A stretch of DNA of 64,000 bases from CAXBDP01 sp041689935 (GTDB lineage Bacteria; Bacteroidota; Bacteroidia; Cytophagales; Cyclobacteriaceae): positions 1 to 64,000 of the forward strand of contig JBDNFI010000055.1 in assembly GCA_041689935.1 (NCBI GenBank), written 5' to 3'. Below are positions 29,105 through 37,911 of this stretch, piece by piece. The notes beneath the pieces are model-generated. The model was not told where the DNA came from and did not search any database. It worked only from the letters and a program-made list of their open reading frames with translations. A program made the translations under genes and the position numbers. The first letter of the stretch is position 1. Each line of letters begins with the position of its first letter.

Positions 29105-30206
29105 GAATTTATTCCTTTTGATCTTCGCCTTATTGATTGGCCAGAATGCAATAGCGCAACGTGAGAATATTCAACTTGCTCCTCTTGTGTATGATTATAT
29201 TGAGAAGACCTACTTTCAAAAGCCTCCATCAGGATTGTTTGATGTATTGCATTATGAAATCAATCTGGCAAAATATCCATATCAAGAAATCACCATTCAG
29301 CAGCCAAGTTCATTTTCGATTTGGATTAATCATCAATTAATTGAAGAAGCGGGAGGTAAAATACGTTTTGCCACTGATAGTCTTCGCAGTGCTTATGGAA
29401 CCAATATTCTTCTCAGTATCCATTCTAGCGATGGTTTAAGCCGCAACTTGTCGGTTAGTATTGCTTCTGCATTTGAGCCCGAAACGGTTATCAAAGATAA
29501 AGATCAAGTTGTAAGAGAAAGAATACAAAGCTCTCTTCCAGATTTCATTTGGAGCGGATTTGTGATATTGTTGCTGCTCATGGCTTTGCTCCGAATTTCG
29601 TATCCAAAAATTTTCAGAGAATATTTTAATCCTGCTGCTGTATTTTTTCCTAGAGTAAGTGTGGATACACTCATTCAATCGAGGCAATTCAACCCAGGCA
29701 CTTTTTTGGCCTTATTTACTTTTTCATTTTTAGTCATGTTCGTTTTATTGATATTACTGAACTGGCAGGTTGATTTACCGCCCTTTTTAGAGTTTTTCAA
29801 TTCTGATAGTTACGGCACGCTTATGACTATACTAGGGATAGGATTTATTTTGACCTTTGTGGTGTTTCTGAGCAAGTACATTTTCTTATCTTTTTGCTCG
29901 TATTTATTTGGAATAGAACAATTTAAGTCCATTCATTTCTTTGATTATATAAGAGTGTCCAGCATTATTTACATGGCCGTTTTGTTATGGATTTTATATA
30001 ATTTTTTCGTCATATCCTCACCAATCGAATCCAGTGCCACCATTGGTTTCTCTGTTATCATAATTCTATTTACCATTCGCATAGGCATTCTTCTGATAAA
30101 ATTGATTAGAACCGCTAATCTTCGATTTTCTTATTTATTTTCATATCTTTGCGCCACTGAAATCATACCCCTTGTGGTGATTTTAAAATTGATTTCAGTT
30201 TTCTAG
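29082..30206 (+). CDS. DUF4271 membrane protein
   Basis: About 374 residues if started at TTG 29082, which yields a clean signal peptide (GTSAVFRNLFLLIFALLIGQ) and overlaps the previous gene by only 23 bases; the ATG at 29001 is also in frame but gives a long non-hydrophobic leader. An extracytoplasmic N-terminal part is followed by about six transmembrane helices from residue ~155 to the end, the DUF4271 pattern of Bacteroidota. Members typically precede uroporphyrinogen-III synthase, as here. Function unknown. Octamer at 29349 (A-G-G). Confidence 0.72.
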   Translation: MGTSAVFRNLFLLIFALLIGQNAIAQRENIQLAPLVYDYIEKTYFQKPPSGLFDVLHYEINLAKYPYQEITIQQPSSFSIWINHQLIEEAGGKIRFATDSLRSAYGTNILLSIHSSDGLSRNLSVSIASAFEPETVIKDKDQVVRERIQSSLPDFIWSGFVILLLLMALLRISYPKIFREYFNPAAVFFPRVSVDTLIQSRQFNPGTFLALFTFSFLVMFVLLILLNWQVDLPPFLEFFNSDSYGTLMTILGIGFILTFVVFLSKYIFLSFCSYLFGIEQFKSIHFFDYIRVSSIIYMAVLLWILYNFFVISSPIESSATIGFSVIIILFTIRIGILLIKLIRTANLRFSYLFSYLCATEIIPLVVILKLISVF

Positions 30207-30236
30207 GGCTTTCCTCTGTTAAATTTAAAAATAGGC

Positions 30237-31007
30237 ATGACAAAAGGTAAAGATCGAATCAAATCAGTAAAAAATATATTAGTTTCTCAACCTGAACCCG
30301 CCGATGACAAATCTCCGTATGGTATCCTCGCCAAAAAATACGGAATCAAAATAGATTTTCGTCCATTTATTCAGGTAGATCCGGTCGGTGTAAAAGAGTT
30401 TCGCAAGCAAAAAATTGATGTCCTACAACATACTGCTGTAATATTTACCAGCAGAAATGCGGTGGATCATTATTTCATTTTGATGAAAGAGTTGAAAATT
30501 GAAATGCCTCCGGAAATGAAATATTTCTGTATTTCTGAACAGACATCAAATTACCTTGCTAAATACATTGTGGTTAGGAAAAGAAAGATTTTCACGGGGG
30601 AAAAAACTTCCAGTCAGCTTTTTGACATCATTAAAAAGCATAAAAACGAAAAATATATCTTCCCCTGCTCAGATATACGAAAGGATGATATCCCTGAGTT
30701 TTTGAATAAGGGCGGGTATAAATGGAGCGAAGCCGTTATCTACCGAACTGTAGCTAGTGATTTATCTGATTTATCAGATGTTAATTACGATATTATTGCT
30801 TTTTTTAGTCCAAGTGGAATTCACAGTTTGCTTAGTAACTTCCCGGAATTTAAGCAAAATAACACAAGAATTGCTGCATTTGGACCGACCACAGCATTGG
30901 CTGTACGCGATGCCAACTTAATATTGGATATAGAAGCACCACTTCCCAATGCGCCTTCGATGACAGGTGCTTTGGAGTTGTATATCAAAAAGGCTAACGA
31001 CGCTTAA
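30237..31007 (+). CDS. hemD: Uroporphyrinogen-III synthase
   Basis: 256 residues. Two-lobe HemD fold: VSQPEP at the start of lobe one, AVIFTSRNAVDHYF, then YIFPCSDIRKDDIPEFL, and in lobe two IIAFFSPSGIHSLLSNFP and RIAAFGPTTALAVRDANL, all typical of the poorly conserved HemD family. It closes and flips ring D of hydroxymethylbilane to uroporphyrinogen III in haem synthesis. Downstream of DUF4271 by 30 bases, likely the same transcript. With hemW nearby, this gives two tetrapyrrole-linked genes in the window. Confidence 0.82.
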   Translation: MTKGKDRIKSVKNILVSQPEPADDKSPYGILAKKYGIKIDFRPFIQVDPVGVKEFRKQKIDVLQHTAVIFTSRNAVDHYFILMKELKIEMPPEMKYFCISEQTSNYLAKYIVVRKRKIFTGEKTSSQLFDIIKKHKNEKYIFPCSDIRKDDIPEFLNKGGYKWSEAVIYRTVASDLSDLSDVNYDIIAFFSPSGIHSLLSNFPEFKQNNTRIAAFGPTTALAVRDANLILDIEAPLPNAPSMTGALELYIKKANDA

Positions 31008-31121
31008 ACGTATCACTCCAATAAAAAAAATCAACCTTTTGGACAAACTTTGTCGTAATTAGCCTAACACTTAGCTCCTCCATAAGTTTATTTGCTATAT
31101 TTAGGTTTGTTTAGGCCTCTT

Positions 31122-32090
31122 ATGAGAAAATTACTGTTTACTTGTATATTGACTTTATCGGCACTCTTCTGGGCGCAGATAGTAAATGCTCAGCAAGACA
31201 CCCAGTTTAGTCAATTTATGTTCAATAGGTTGTTTCTGAACCCAGCTTATGCAGGTGTGGAGGGAGATATCCAAGTTACTGCTTTTCACAGAAGCCAATG
31301 GGTAGGATACAACACAGCCCTCGATGGAAGAGGAGGTGGTCCAAGTTCACAAGTATTAAGCATTGATGCGGCGTTTCCTAGAGCCAAAAGCGGAGTGGGA
31401 CTACATATAGTAAATGACCAGTTAGGTGCTCTTGGCAATTTAGATTTACAATTATCCTATTCGTATCAGATTACCACCCGCACTGGATTTGTGAATCTAG
31501 GTATGCGAGGAGGTTTGTATTCTAAAACATTAAATTACGACCAACTTCGCTGGGATGATCCTAATGACCCCCTAAGGCAATTTGGAAGTGAAACCCAAAT
31601 GACCACTGACTTTGGCGCAGGAGTGTTTATGAGAGTTAATAAATTTTCTGGTGGTTTAAGTTATAATCACATCTCACGTCCCGAATTTGATTTTGGTAAT
31701 TTTGGCCCAACCAACCCGCTAGAAGCCCATTTGTATCTAATGGCATTCTACGACATTACAGCCTCAGCAGATTGGGATATTACACCGGGCTTGTTAATAA
31801 AATCGCTTGCCTTCAATACTACTTCCGTTGATTTGAACGTTATTGCCACGTACAACAAGAAAATGTGGGTCGGTGCGTCCATCAGGAACACCGAAGCAGC
31901 TGTAGGTATGATTGGATATAGCCTCGCCAAAGACAATAGATTGAAAATTGGATACGCTTTTGATTATGTAATTGAATCTCAAGACGCAAAAGCACCCACT
32001 TCTCATGAATTTATGTTGAGGTACACCATCCCGAAAAAAACGGGTCCAATCGGCAAAAATATCGTACGTACGCCGAGATTTCGGTTTTGA
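31122..32090 (+). CDS. PorP/SprF-family type IX secretion membrane protein
   Basis: 322 residues from the ATG at 31122, giving a signal peptide (MRKLLFTCILTLSALFWAQI). The family start QDTQFSQFMFNRLFLNPAYA is unmistakable, followed by a 14-strand-like barrel with RSQWVGY and GLHIVNDQLG. PorP/SprF proteins are outer-membrane partners of the type IX secretion apparatus and of gliding adhesin export. It is immediately upstream of gldKLMN with about 160 bases between, the usual Bacteroidota gene order. A possible -7 box TAGGTTTG sits at 31102-31109, but only 13 bases before the start. Confidence 0.92.
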   Translation: MRKLLFTCILTLSALFWAQIVNAQQDTQFSQFMFNRLFLNPAYAGVEGDIQVTAFHRSQWVGYNTALDGRGGGPSSQVLSIDAAFPRAKSGVGLHIVNDQLGALGNLDLQLSYSYQITTRTGFVNLGMRGGLYSKTLNYDQLRWDDPNDPLRQFGSETQMTTDFGAGVFMRVNKFSGGLSYNHISRPEFDFGNFGPTNPLEAHLYLMAFYDITASADWDITPGLLIKSLAFNTTSVDLNVIATYNKKMWVGASIRNTEAAVGMIGYSLAKDNRLKIGYAFDYVIESQDAKAPTSHEFMLRYTIPKKTGPIGKNIVRTPRFRF

Positions 32091-32203
32091 GGTTGTATTT
32101 TTTGGTAAAATCTTAAAAGATTCTTATCAATTTTTTTTTAAAAGGTGCTTTTTTTTGATGAACTATTGCTTAATTAGCACCCAAATTGAAAATCTAAAAT
32201 TAG

Positions 32204-32211
32204 TAGATTTG
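32204..32211 (+). promoter_or_regulatory. Possible -7 box upstream of gldK
   Basis: TAGATTTG matches the Bacteroidota -7 consensus TAnnTTTG and lies 40 bases before the gldK ATG. A TTG at 32186-32188 could be part of a -33 element, but the spacing is short, so the call is tentative. Confidence 0.35.
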
Positions 32212-32251
32212 GTTTTTTCGGAAAAGGAATTTGGTTATTGAACTTAAAAAT

Positions 32252-33280
32252 ATGTGGTTAAAGCTTAGAAGTATAGCTTCATTACTCATGCTATTTTCTT
32301 TAAGCCTGCTTGTCCAGAGTTGCGGCCTTTTTGGTGGCGGCCCCAAGGACGACAATGGTCAATTGATCGGCGTGCAGGGAAGAGAAGGTTGGGTAATGTC
32401 TGCACCCTTTGGAATGACGTACGTGCCATCAGGCGTTTTTCACATGGGCCAATCAGATGAGGATGTACCATCCACTATGATCAATTTTAACAAGCAGGTA
32501 ACTGTAAGTGCATTCTTCATGGACGAGTGGGAAATCTCCAATAATAGGTATCGCCAATTTATGGAATCCATAATGAGTGATTCTCTTGAAAGCCTCGGAG
32601 AAGAATATATCTATCAAAATTTATATCCCGACACAACGGTTTGGCGAGATGATTTCACACACCATATGTTTGACCCAATGCTTGAGTATTATTATCAGCA
32701 CCCAGCATTCGACGATTACCCTGTGGTGGGTGTAAATTGGGAAGCAGCAAAATATTTCTCCAATTGGAGAACAAACTATTTGAATGACTGGCGTTCGAAA
32801 GAAGGCCTTTTTGCCATGCCTAGATTCCGCCTTCCAAACGAAGCAGAGTGGGAATATGCCGCCAAAGGTGGCAGAGATATGGCTCCATACCCATGGGGTG
32901 GGCCATACGCTAGAACTGGCGATGGTTGCGTGCTCGCCAACTTCAAAAATGGCAGAGGAAACTATGTGGATGATGGATATGCATATACAGCTCCGATGGA
33001 TGCATTTTTACCTAATGATTTTGGCCTATATAATATGGCTGGAAATGTAGCTGAGTGGTGCGAAGATGCATATAATCCTGCTGCAATGCCTATAGTTTGG
33101 GATTTGAACCCAACCTACCACGATGAATTTGAACCTCGTAAAATTGTTCGTGGAGGATCTTGGAAAGACGTAGCCTATTACCTAGAAACAGGTACTAGGA
33201 CGTACGATTTTAAAGATTCAGCCAGATCCTATATTGGTTTCAGAAATGCAATGAGCTTCATTGGTGGAACTCAAAGATAA
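32252..33280 (+). CDS. gldK: GldK, type IX secretion ring lipoprotein
   Basis: 342 residues from ATG 32252; an upstream TTG frame adds seven residues before the signal. Lipoprotein signal ends at SLLVQSC. The rest is a formylglycine-generating-enzyme-like (FGE-sulfatase) domain: FGMTYVPSGVFHMGQSDED, FFMDEWEISNNRYRQF, RLPNEAEWEYAAKGG, NMAGNVAEWCEDAYN and IVRGGSWKDVAYYLETGTR. GldK (PorK) with GldN forms the periplasmic ring attached to the outer membrane in the type IX secretion machine. First of four co-oriented genes gldK-L-M-N. Confidence 0.95.
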   Translation: MWLKLRSIASLLMLFSLSLLVQSCGLFGGGPKDDNGQLIGVQGREGWVMSAPFGMTYVPSGVFHMGQSDEDVPSTMINFNKQVTVSAFFMDEWEISNNRYRQFMESIMSDSLESLGEEYIYQNLYPDTTVWRDDFTHHMFDPMLEYYYQHPAFDDYPVVGVNWEAAKYFSNWRTNYLNDWRSKEGLFAMPRFRLPNEAEWEYAAKGGRDMAPYPWGGPYARTGDGCVLANFKNGRGNYVDDGYAYTAPMDAFLPNDFGLYNMAGNVAEWCEDAYNPAAMPIVWDLNPTYHDEFEPRKIVRGGSWKDVAYYLETGTRTYDFKDSARSYIGFRNAMSFIGGTQR

Positions 33281-33352
33281 AATCCAATTGCTCGGAAGAT
33301 TCAGATTATCAACAAAAAAAATAAATTAACCCTTTAAATCTATCGAATTAAG

Positions 33353-34012
33353 ATGAACGCAAAAAAAAGCGGTTTTACGTATCGTTTCTACAACGACATA
33401 ATGCCTAAGGTGTATGGCATTGGAGCGTCAGTTGTATTGATAGGAGTACTTTTTAAACTTACTTACCTCCCTTATGCCAATGTTCTTTTGATGGTTGGTT
33501 TGGGAACAGAAGCGCTAATTTTCTTCCTAAGTGCTTTCGAACCAAAATCCGAAGATTATGATTGGTCTATCGTTTATCCAGAATTAGCTGATCTAAATGC
33601 AAATCCTTTACTTAAGAAATCTGTCCCTGCTGGAGCAGATAAATCTGTTTCGCGTCAATTGGATAACATTTTAGAAAGTGCCAAAGTTGGCCCAGAACTT
33701 ATCGAAAGCTTAGGAATTGGTTTAAAAAGCCTTTCTGAAAACGTTGGCAATATGTCGAAACTATCAAACGCTGTGGTTGCTACAAATGAGTATGCTCAAA
33801 ATGTGAAAGCAGCCAGCGATTCAATGATTCATATTAATCAATCATACGCTCTAGCATCCCAGTCCCTTGAAAGTTTTTCAGTGGCTTTGAAGCAAATGGG
33901 TGAAGCAGGAGAACAAACCCAACAGTTCAAAACTGAATTAGGTAAGCTTAACCAAAGTATCGCTTCCCTCAATAAGGTTTATGGTGGTATGTTATCTGCC
34001 ATGAGAAGTTAA
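33353..34012 (+). CDS. gldL: GldL, type IX secretion motor protein
   Basis: 219 residues. Two adjacent transmembrane helices occupy about residues 18-58 (VYGIGASVVLIGVLFKLTYL and VLLMVGLGTEALIFFLSAF, the second with a buried Glu), and the remainder is a cytoplasmic helical/coiled-coil tail. GldL with GldM forms the proton-motive-force-driven motor that rotates the type IX machinery and powers gliding; the helix Glu is the residue implicated in proton coupling in characterised members. 72 bases after gldK and 37 before gldM. Confidence 0.95.
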   Translation: MNAKKSGFTYRFYNDIMPKVYGIGASVVLIGVLFKLTYLPYANVLLMVGLGTEALIFFLSAFEPKSEDYDWSIVYPELADLNANPLLKKSVPAGADKSVSRQLDNILESAKVGPELIESLGIGLKSLSENVGNMSKLSNAVVATNEYAQNVKAASDSMIHINQSYALASQSLESFSVALKQMGEAGEQTQQFKTELGKLNQSIASLNKVYGGMLSAMRS

Positions 34013-34049
34013 TTTTAGTATTTGATAATCTTTAGGAAAGACTAATAAT

Positions 34050-35636
34050 ATGGCTGGAGGAAAAGAAACGCCAAGGCAACGGATGATAGGGTTAGTGTAT
34101 CTAGCCCTTACCGCACTTTTGGCGATGAATATTACCAATACCGTACTTGACAAGTTTGTTTTTATTAATAAAAGTCTCGAAAGAACTATTGCCGAGGATC
34201 GAACTAAAAATGATTTAACAGTAGCTGCCATTTCATCCGCAGTTTCTGAATCAGGAAATAGAGCTGCCGACGTAGCTGTGCTGGAAAAATCAAGAAAAAT
34301 AAGAACCGAAACTGAAGCCGTAGTACGTGAACTTAATGAGCTCAAAGAAAAATTTATTGAAATCACCGGTGGATTAGATGAATACGGAGAAGCACTCGGT
34401 AAAACCAACACAGAAAAGGTGCAAAATTACATGATTAAGCAAGGTAACGGCAAAATTCTGAAAGATAGACTGAATGGGTATGTTGACTTCCTGCGTCAAG
34501 AATCAAAACTTGGAGAGCAGCTCACTTACTTTGCCTTAGATGCTACTGAAGATCCTTTGTTCAAAAATGATCCAAATCAAAAAGAAAAGAATTTTTCTGA
34601 ACTCAAATTTGAAATGACTCCAACCGTTGCAGGTATAGCAGATATCTCTCAACTTACGACTGAAGTCCTCAATAGAGAAAATAGTGTGTTGGATGACTTA
34701 AGAAGAAGTGTAGGAGCTTCTGATTTGCGTTTCGATAATATCTTGCCAATGGTAAGAGCTGATGCGAAATATGTGGCAGCGGGTACTAAATACGAAGCGG
34801 AGCTTTTCCTATCAGCCTCCTTATCGTCTGTATCACCTGAAATGACTATAAACGGCAACCCTATCCCAGTAGAAAATGGTGTAGGTAAAATTGAGTTTAC
34901 TGCAGCGGGAGGTGGCTATGATGCGAATGACGTAGCTAGAAGAACATTTACAGGTGAGATTACATTACCAACTCCTGGAGGAGGAGATACTACCTTTACT
35001 AGAGAGTATGAATACTTTGTAATTAAGCCAGTGGTTCAAATTTTATCAGCCACTGTATCTCAATTGTACCTGAATGCAGGTAACGAATTGAACATACAAG
35101 TACCAGCTTTGGGTGCGGCCTATGACCCAAGCTTTACAGCACAAGGTGCAGCAATTGTAAACGGCCCTCAAAGAGGTTTGGTAACAATTGTACCAAATTC
35201 AGCAGAAGTTATGTTGAATATAGCAAGTGGTGGTGCTCCAATTGAATCGAGGAAGTTCCAAGTTTCAAGAATACCATTGCCAACGATCTCTGTAGGCGTT
35301 AATGGTAGAGCGGCCAACCTAAGGGAAGGTATGCCGGCGGCATCTGTGAGAGAAGTTTCTGTAAATGCCATCGCTGAGGAGAACTTCAAAAACTTTTTAC
35401 CTAATGATGCCACGTATAGAGTAGTAAGTTTTAAGTTATTGTTAGGTAGAGGACAAAGAATACTTCAAGAAAGAGTTTACAATGGAGCTACAGCAAACGT
35501 CTCTGACTTTATAGGTCAGGCACAGCCTGGCGATAGAATTGTGATTGAAGAAGTGAAAGTACAAAGAAGAAACTTTAAAGGTGATGCTGAGAACGTGAAC
35601 TTACCGGCGACCTTTATCAGTATTCCATTAAATTAA
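34050..35636 (+). CDS. gldM: GldM, type IX secretion motor/periplasmic shaft
   Basis: 528 residues. One N-terminal transmembrane helix (MIGLVYLALTALLAMNI, residues ~10-30), then a long periplasmic part made of a helical bundle domain (to about residue 220) and three beta domains, the known GldM/PorM layout. It connects the GldL motor in the inner membrane to the GldK/GldN ring. Octamer at 34905 encodes A-G-G inside TAAGGGYD, the first octamer after a 5.5-kb stretch without one. Confidence 0.95.
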   Translation: MAGGKETPRQRMIGLVYLALTALLAMNITNTVLDKFVFINKSLERTIAEDRTKNDLTVAAISSAVSESGNRAADVAVLEKSRKIRTETEAVVRELNELKEKFIEITGGLDEYGEALGKTNTEKVQNYMIKQGNGKILKDRLNGYVDFLRQESKLGEQLTYFALDATEDPLFKNDPNQKEKNFSELKFEMTPTVAGIADISQLTTEVLNRENSVLDDLRRSVGASDLRFDNILPMVRADAKYVAAGTKYEAELFLSASLSSVSPEMTINGNPIPVENGVGKIEFTAAGGGYDANDVARRTFTGEITLPTPGGGDTTFTREYEYFVIKPVVQILSATVSQLYLNAGNELNIQVPALGAAYDPSFTAQGAAIVNGPQRGLVTIVPNSAEVMLNIASGGAPIESRKFQVSRIPLPTISVGVNGRAANLREGMPAASVREVSVNAIAEENFKNFLPNDATYRVVSFKLLLGRGQRILQERVYNGATANVSDFIGQAQPGDRIVIEEVKVQRRNFKGDAENVNLPATFISIPLN

Positions 35637-35641
35637 ATTAT

Positions 35642-36499
35642 ATGAAAAATTTGGCAATCTTATTATTTATGGTGGTAATGTTCCTTCCCGAGATGGTGCA
35701 TGCGCAGGAAAGGGTTGCCGCATATAATGAAAATTCTGTGAGGCCAGTACAGGAATCTGAAATCATGTACCGACGTAGAGTTTGGAGAAGAATGGATCTT
35801 CGCGAAAAGATAAACCAACCATTCTTTGCCTTCAATAGTGAAATAACCAAAATCATTATAGATGCTGTAAATGATGGCAGGCTTTTCCCATATACTAGCG
35901 ACTCTCTAACGCGCAGAATGACCAAAGAAGAGTTTTTGGATAATATGAAAATACCTGCTTACGGTGCTCCTACCCTTACTGATGAAGAAAGGGCTATGGG
36001 ATTTACAGAAGAGGTAGCTAATGACGACTGGGGTGGCTGGGGAGACGAAGGGGATACTACGCCAGATTCTTCTAGGGATTTCTATTTCCTCCCGCGCCAG
36101 ATTACCATCCTTGAAATAATGGAAGACTTTATTTTTGATAAAAGACGTTCTAGGGCTTATTGGGATATTCTAGCTATTAAAATGATTATACCAGCCAAAG
36201 AATTTGAGACTGGATTTCAGCGGGAGGTTGCAACCTTTAGATTCAAGGATTTAGATGATCTTTTCCGGAGCATGCCTGAGGAAGCATTTTGGTTTAATAA
36301 CGCCAACCAAAAAGCTAACTTAAATATGGCAGATGCATTTACATTAAGAATGTTTTCTGCTAATATCATTAAGTACTGGAACCCTCAAAACAGAGCTTTA
36401 GTAGATATCTACACCAAAAACCCACGAGAAGCATTATTAGCTGCCAAATGGGTGGAGCAGGAACTACTCGAATTTGAACATAATCTTTGGTCAAACTAA
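35642..36499 (+). CDS. gldN: GldN, type IX secretion ring protein
   Basis: 285 residues with signal peptide (MKNLAILLFMVVMFLPEMVHAQ). The NSVRPVQESEIMYRRRVWRR and MDLREKINQPFF region is the GldN/PorN hallmark, followed by YPYTSDSLTRRM-like and WDILAIKMIIP segments. It forms the periplasmic ring with GldK. Last gene of the operon, 5 bases after gldM, followed by a terminator. Octamers at 36088 (L-P-R) and 36220 (R-E-V) lie inside. Confidence 0.95.
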   Translation: MKNLAILLFMVVMFLPEMVHAQERVAAYNENSVRPVQESEIMYRRRVWRRMDLREKINQPFFAFNSEITKIIIDAVNDGRLFPYTSDSLTRRMTKEEFLDNMKIPAYGAPTLTDEERAMGFTEEVANDDWGGWGDEGDTTPDSSRDFYFLPRQITILEIMEDFIFDKRRSRAYWDILAIKMIIPAKEFETGFQREVATFRFKDLDDLFRSMPEEAFWFNNANQKANLNMADAFTLRMFSANIIKYWNPQNRALVDIYTKNPREALLAAKWVEQELLEFEHNLWSN

Positions 36500-36524
36500 A
36501 AGGACTTTGACTAATACGACATAG

Positions 36525-36556
36525 AAAAAGAGGCTAATAGCCTCCTTTTTCGTTTT
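36525..36556 (+). terminator. Terminator behind gldN
   Basis: GAGGC-TAATA-GCCTC hairpin flanked by A5 and followed by CTTTTTCGTTTT, 25 bases past the gldN stop and just before the converging gene's end. It probably serves both directions. Confidence 0.75.
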
Positions 36557-36575
36557 ACTAATTCCTAAATTCAAC

Positions 36576-37172
36576 TCAATCTTCAACATTCGTTTTGATA
36601 AATAATACGCCCAGCTTTGTGCAGGCATTATATTTCTTCTTCGTTTCTTCATCTACAGTGATGGTTAATTCCGTAACAGCCCTCAAGCCTAATTCACTGA
36701 AAACCTTATCTGACTTTTCGCCATTAATGATTACCAAAAATTGATCCCAGGTATATTTTGATTTTGAATAAGCGGATGATTCCCAAGCACTCTTCGCATT
36801 GAGTAATGGATCCTCATCGCCAATTTTTGATGGATCAGGGCCATCCCCTGCGAAGGTGTAAATATGAATTGCACCAAATTTAACCTCATCTCCGTATTTA
36901 CCAATAGCAGCGACAGGCTTAAGAATACCCACAGATTTGATATCATCAGGCAAAACGCCTAATTGTGATGGCCCCACCCGCTTACCGTCCACTTCATAAA
37001 TAGGCTTAATATTTCCTTCAAATGCTCTGATGATTTTATCAGCCCCGTTGCTCATCACTGTAAATGAAAAGCCAACTTCATTGGTAGGGTTTTGTCCATA
37101 AACTAAGGGGACACAGGCCAATATCACGATGCAAGAAATCAAGCCCAGTCTAGTTGCTTTTAACTTTTTCAT
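36576..37172 (-). CDS. Small exported protein with a TonB-receptor-plug-like repeat
   Basis: 198 residues with signal peptide ending near VPLVYGQ. The middle (about residues 55-110) has the pattern PIYEVDGKRV, then LPDDIKSVGIL, then YGDEVKFGAIHIYTF. This follows the core of the TonB-dependent receptor plug (x-Y-x-V-D-G, D-I-x-x-I-x-V-L-K, Y-G, G-x-I-x-I-x-T). No barrel follows. The C-terminal part is a separate mixed alpha/beta segment. It sits in a row with a sister gene and a BlaR1-type protein that carries the same repeat twice. Function unknown. Confidence 0.65.
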   Translation of the reverse strand: MKKLKATRLGLISCIVILACVPLVYGQNPTNEVGFSFTVMSNGADKIIRAFEGNIKPIYEVDGKRVGPSQLGVLPDDIKSVGILKPVAAIGKYGDEVKFGAIHIYTFAGDGPDPSKIGDEDPLLNAKSAWESSAYSKSKYTWDQFLVIINGEKSDKVFSELGLRAVTELTITVDEETKKKYNACTKLGVLFIKTNVED

Positions 37173-37205
37173 ATTACTATAATTTTAATTTCAACAAAAT
37201 TAATT

Positions 37206-37730
37206 TCAGTTGTCATCCACAAACAAAAATAAATCCAAAGCCTTATCCTCTTTAGCGTAGCGATCAGGATTTGCCCTTATTGCCCATGTGTATTTTTCTC
37301 GATAGAGTGGGTCAAGTTTATCGGAATTGATATTGAGTGCACCTTTGCCTGAAAAAGTGATAATATGAACAGCCCCGTTTAAGCCCTTCTCGCCATATTT
37401 TACTTTTGCCTCGGCAACTTTAATAATTTTTACTTCCTTAATATCATCCGCTACGATACCCAAATAAGTCGGCTCAACAACAAGCTTTCCATCAATCATA
37501 TAGATCGGATGATAAATTTCCACAGCTTTCTTAATTTTCCTTTTTTCTGCTCCGGAGGCACTTACCATTTCAATGGTATCAGGAAATTTTTGTAAAGTTT
37601 CCATTTTCACAGGAGGCTTCTTTTGTTGCGCACTAGCAAGCATAGGCAAAATTGCGATGACCAAAATGATTCCCCCAAGCCATGAATACTGGCCAGGTGA
37701 CACTTTCAACATAGTTTTTAGATGTTCCAT
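37206..37730 (-). CDS. Small membrane-anchored/exported protein with a plug-like repeat
   Basis: 174 residues. A hydrophobic segment at residues ~18-33 (GGIILVIAILPMLASAQ) acts as signal peptide or anchor. One plug-like repeat follows: PIYMIDGKLV, VADDIKEVKIIK, YGEKGLNGAVHIITF. It precedes the 36576 gene by 33 bases, likely one transcript, and is separated from the M56 gene by a terminator. The pair look like paralogues of each other and of the C-terminal repeats of the M56 protein. Function unknown. Confidence 0.65.
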   Translation of the reverse strand: MEHLKTMLKVSPGQYSWLGGIILVIAILPMLASAQQKKPPVKMETLQKFPDTIEMVSASGAEKRKIKKAVEIYHPIYMIDGKLVVEPTYLGIVADDIKEVKIIKVAEAKVKYGEKGLNGAVHIITFSGKGALNINSDKLDPLYREKYTWAIRANPDRYAKEDKALDLFLFVDDN

Positions 37731-37854
37731 AATTAGGTGTTTTTAATTAGAAATACTGCCTGTGCGAAGAGGAAATGGATTCTACGGATTATGAATAAAA
37801 AGAAACATCTAAATATAAAACTAATTTATTATTATTCAAACTAATAAGGCAATA

Positions 37855-37881
37855 ATAAAAAAGGAGCAATAAGTTGCTCCT
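37855..37881 (-). terminator. Terminator behind the M56 (BlaR1-type) gene
   Basis: On the minus strand AGGAGCAA-CTTA-TTGCTCCT is followed by a run of seven T, about 30 bases past the M56 gene stop. A standard rho-independent terminator. Confidence 0.85.
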
Positions 37882-37911
37882 ATATCTAATTGTCTATTAG
37901 AAGATTGTGCC

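Noticed and set aside
32086..32251. Riboswitch between porP and gldK
   Set aside because: Only an AT-rich spacer with a probable promoter box; no conserved structured motif seen.
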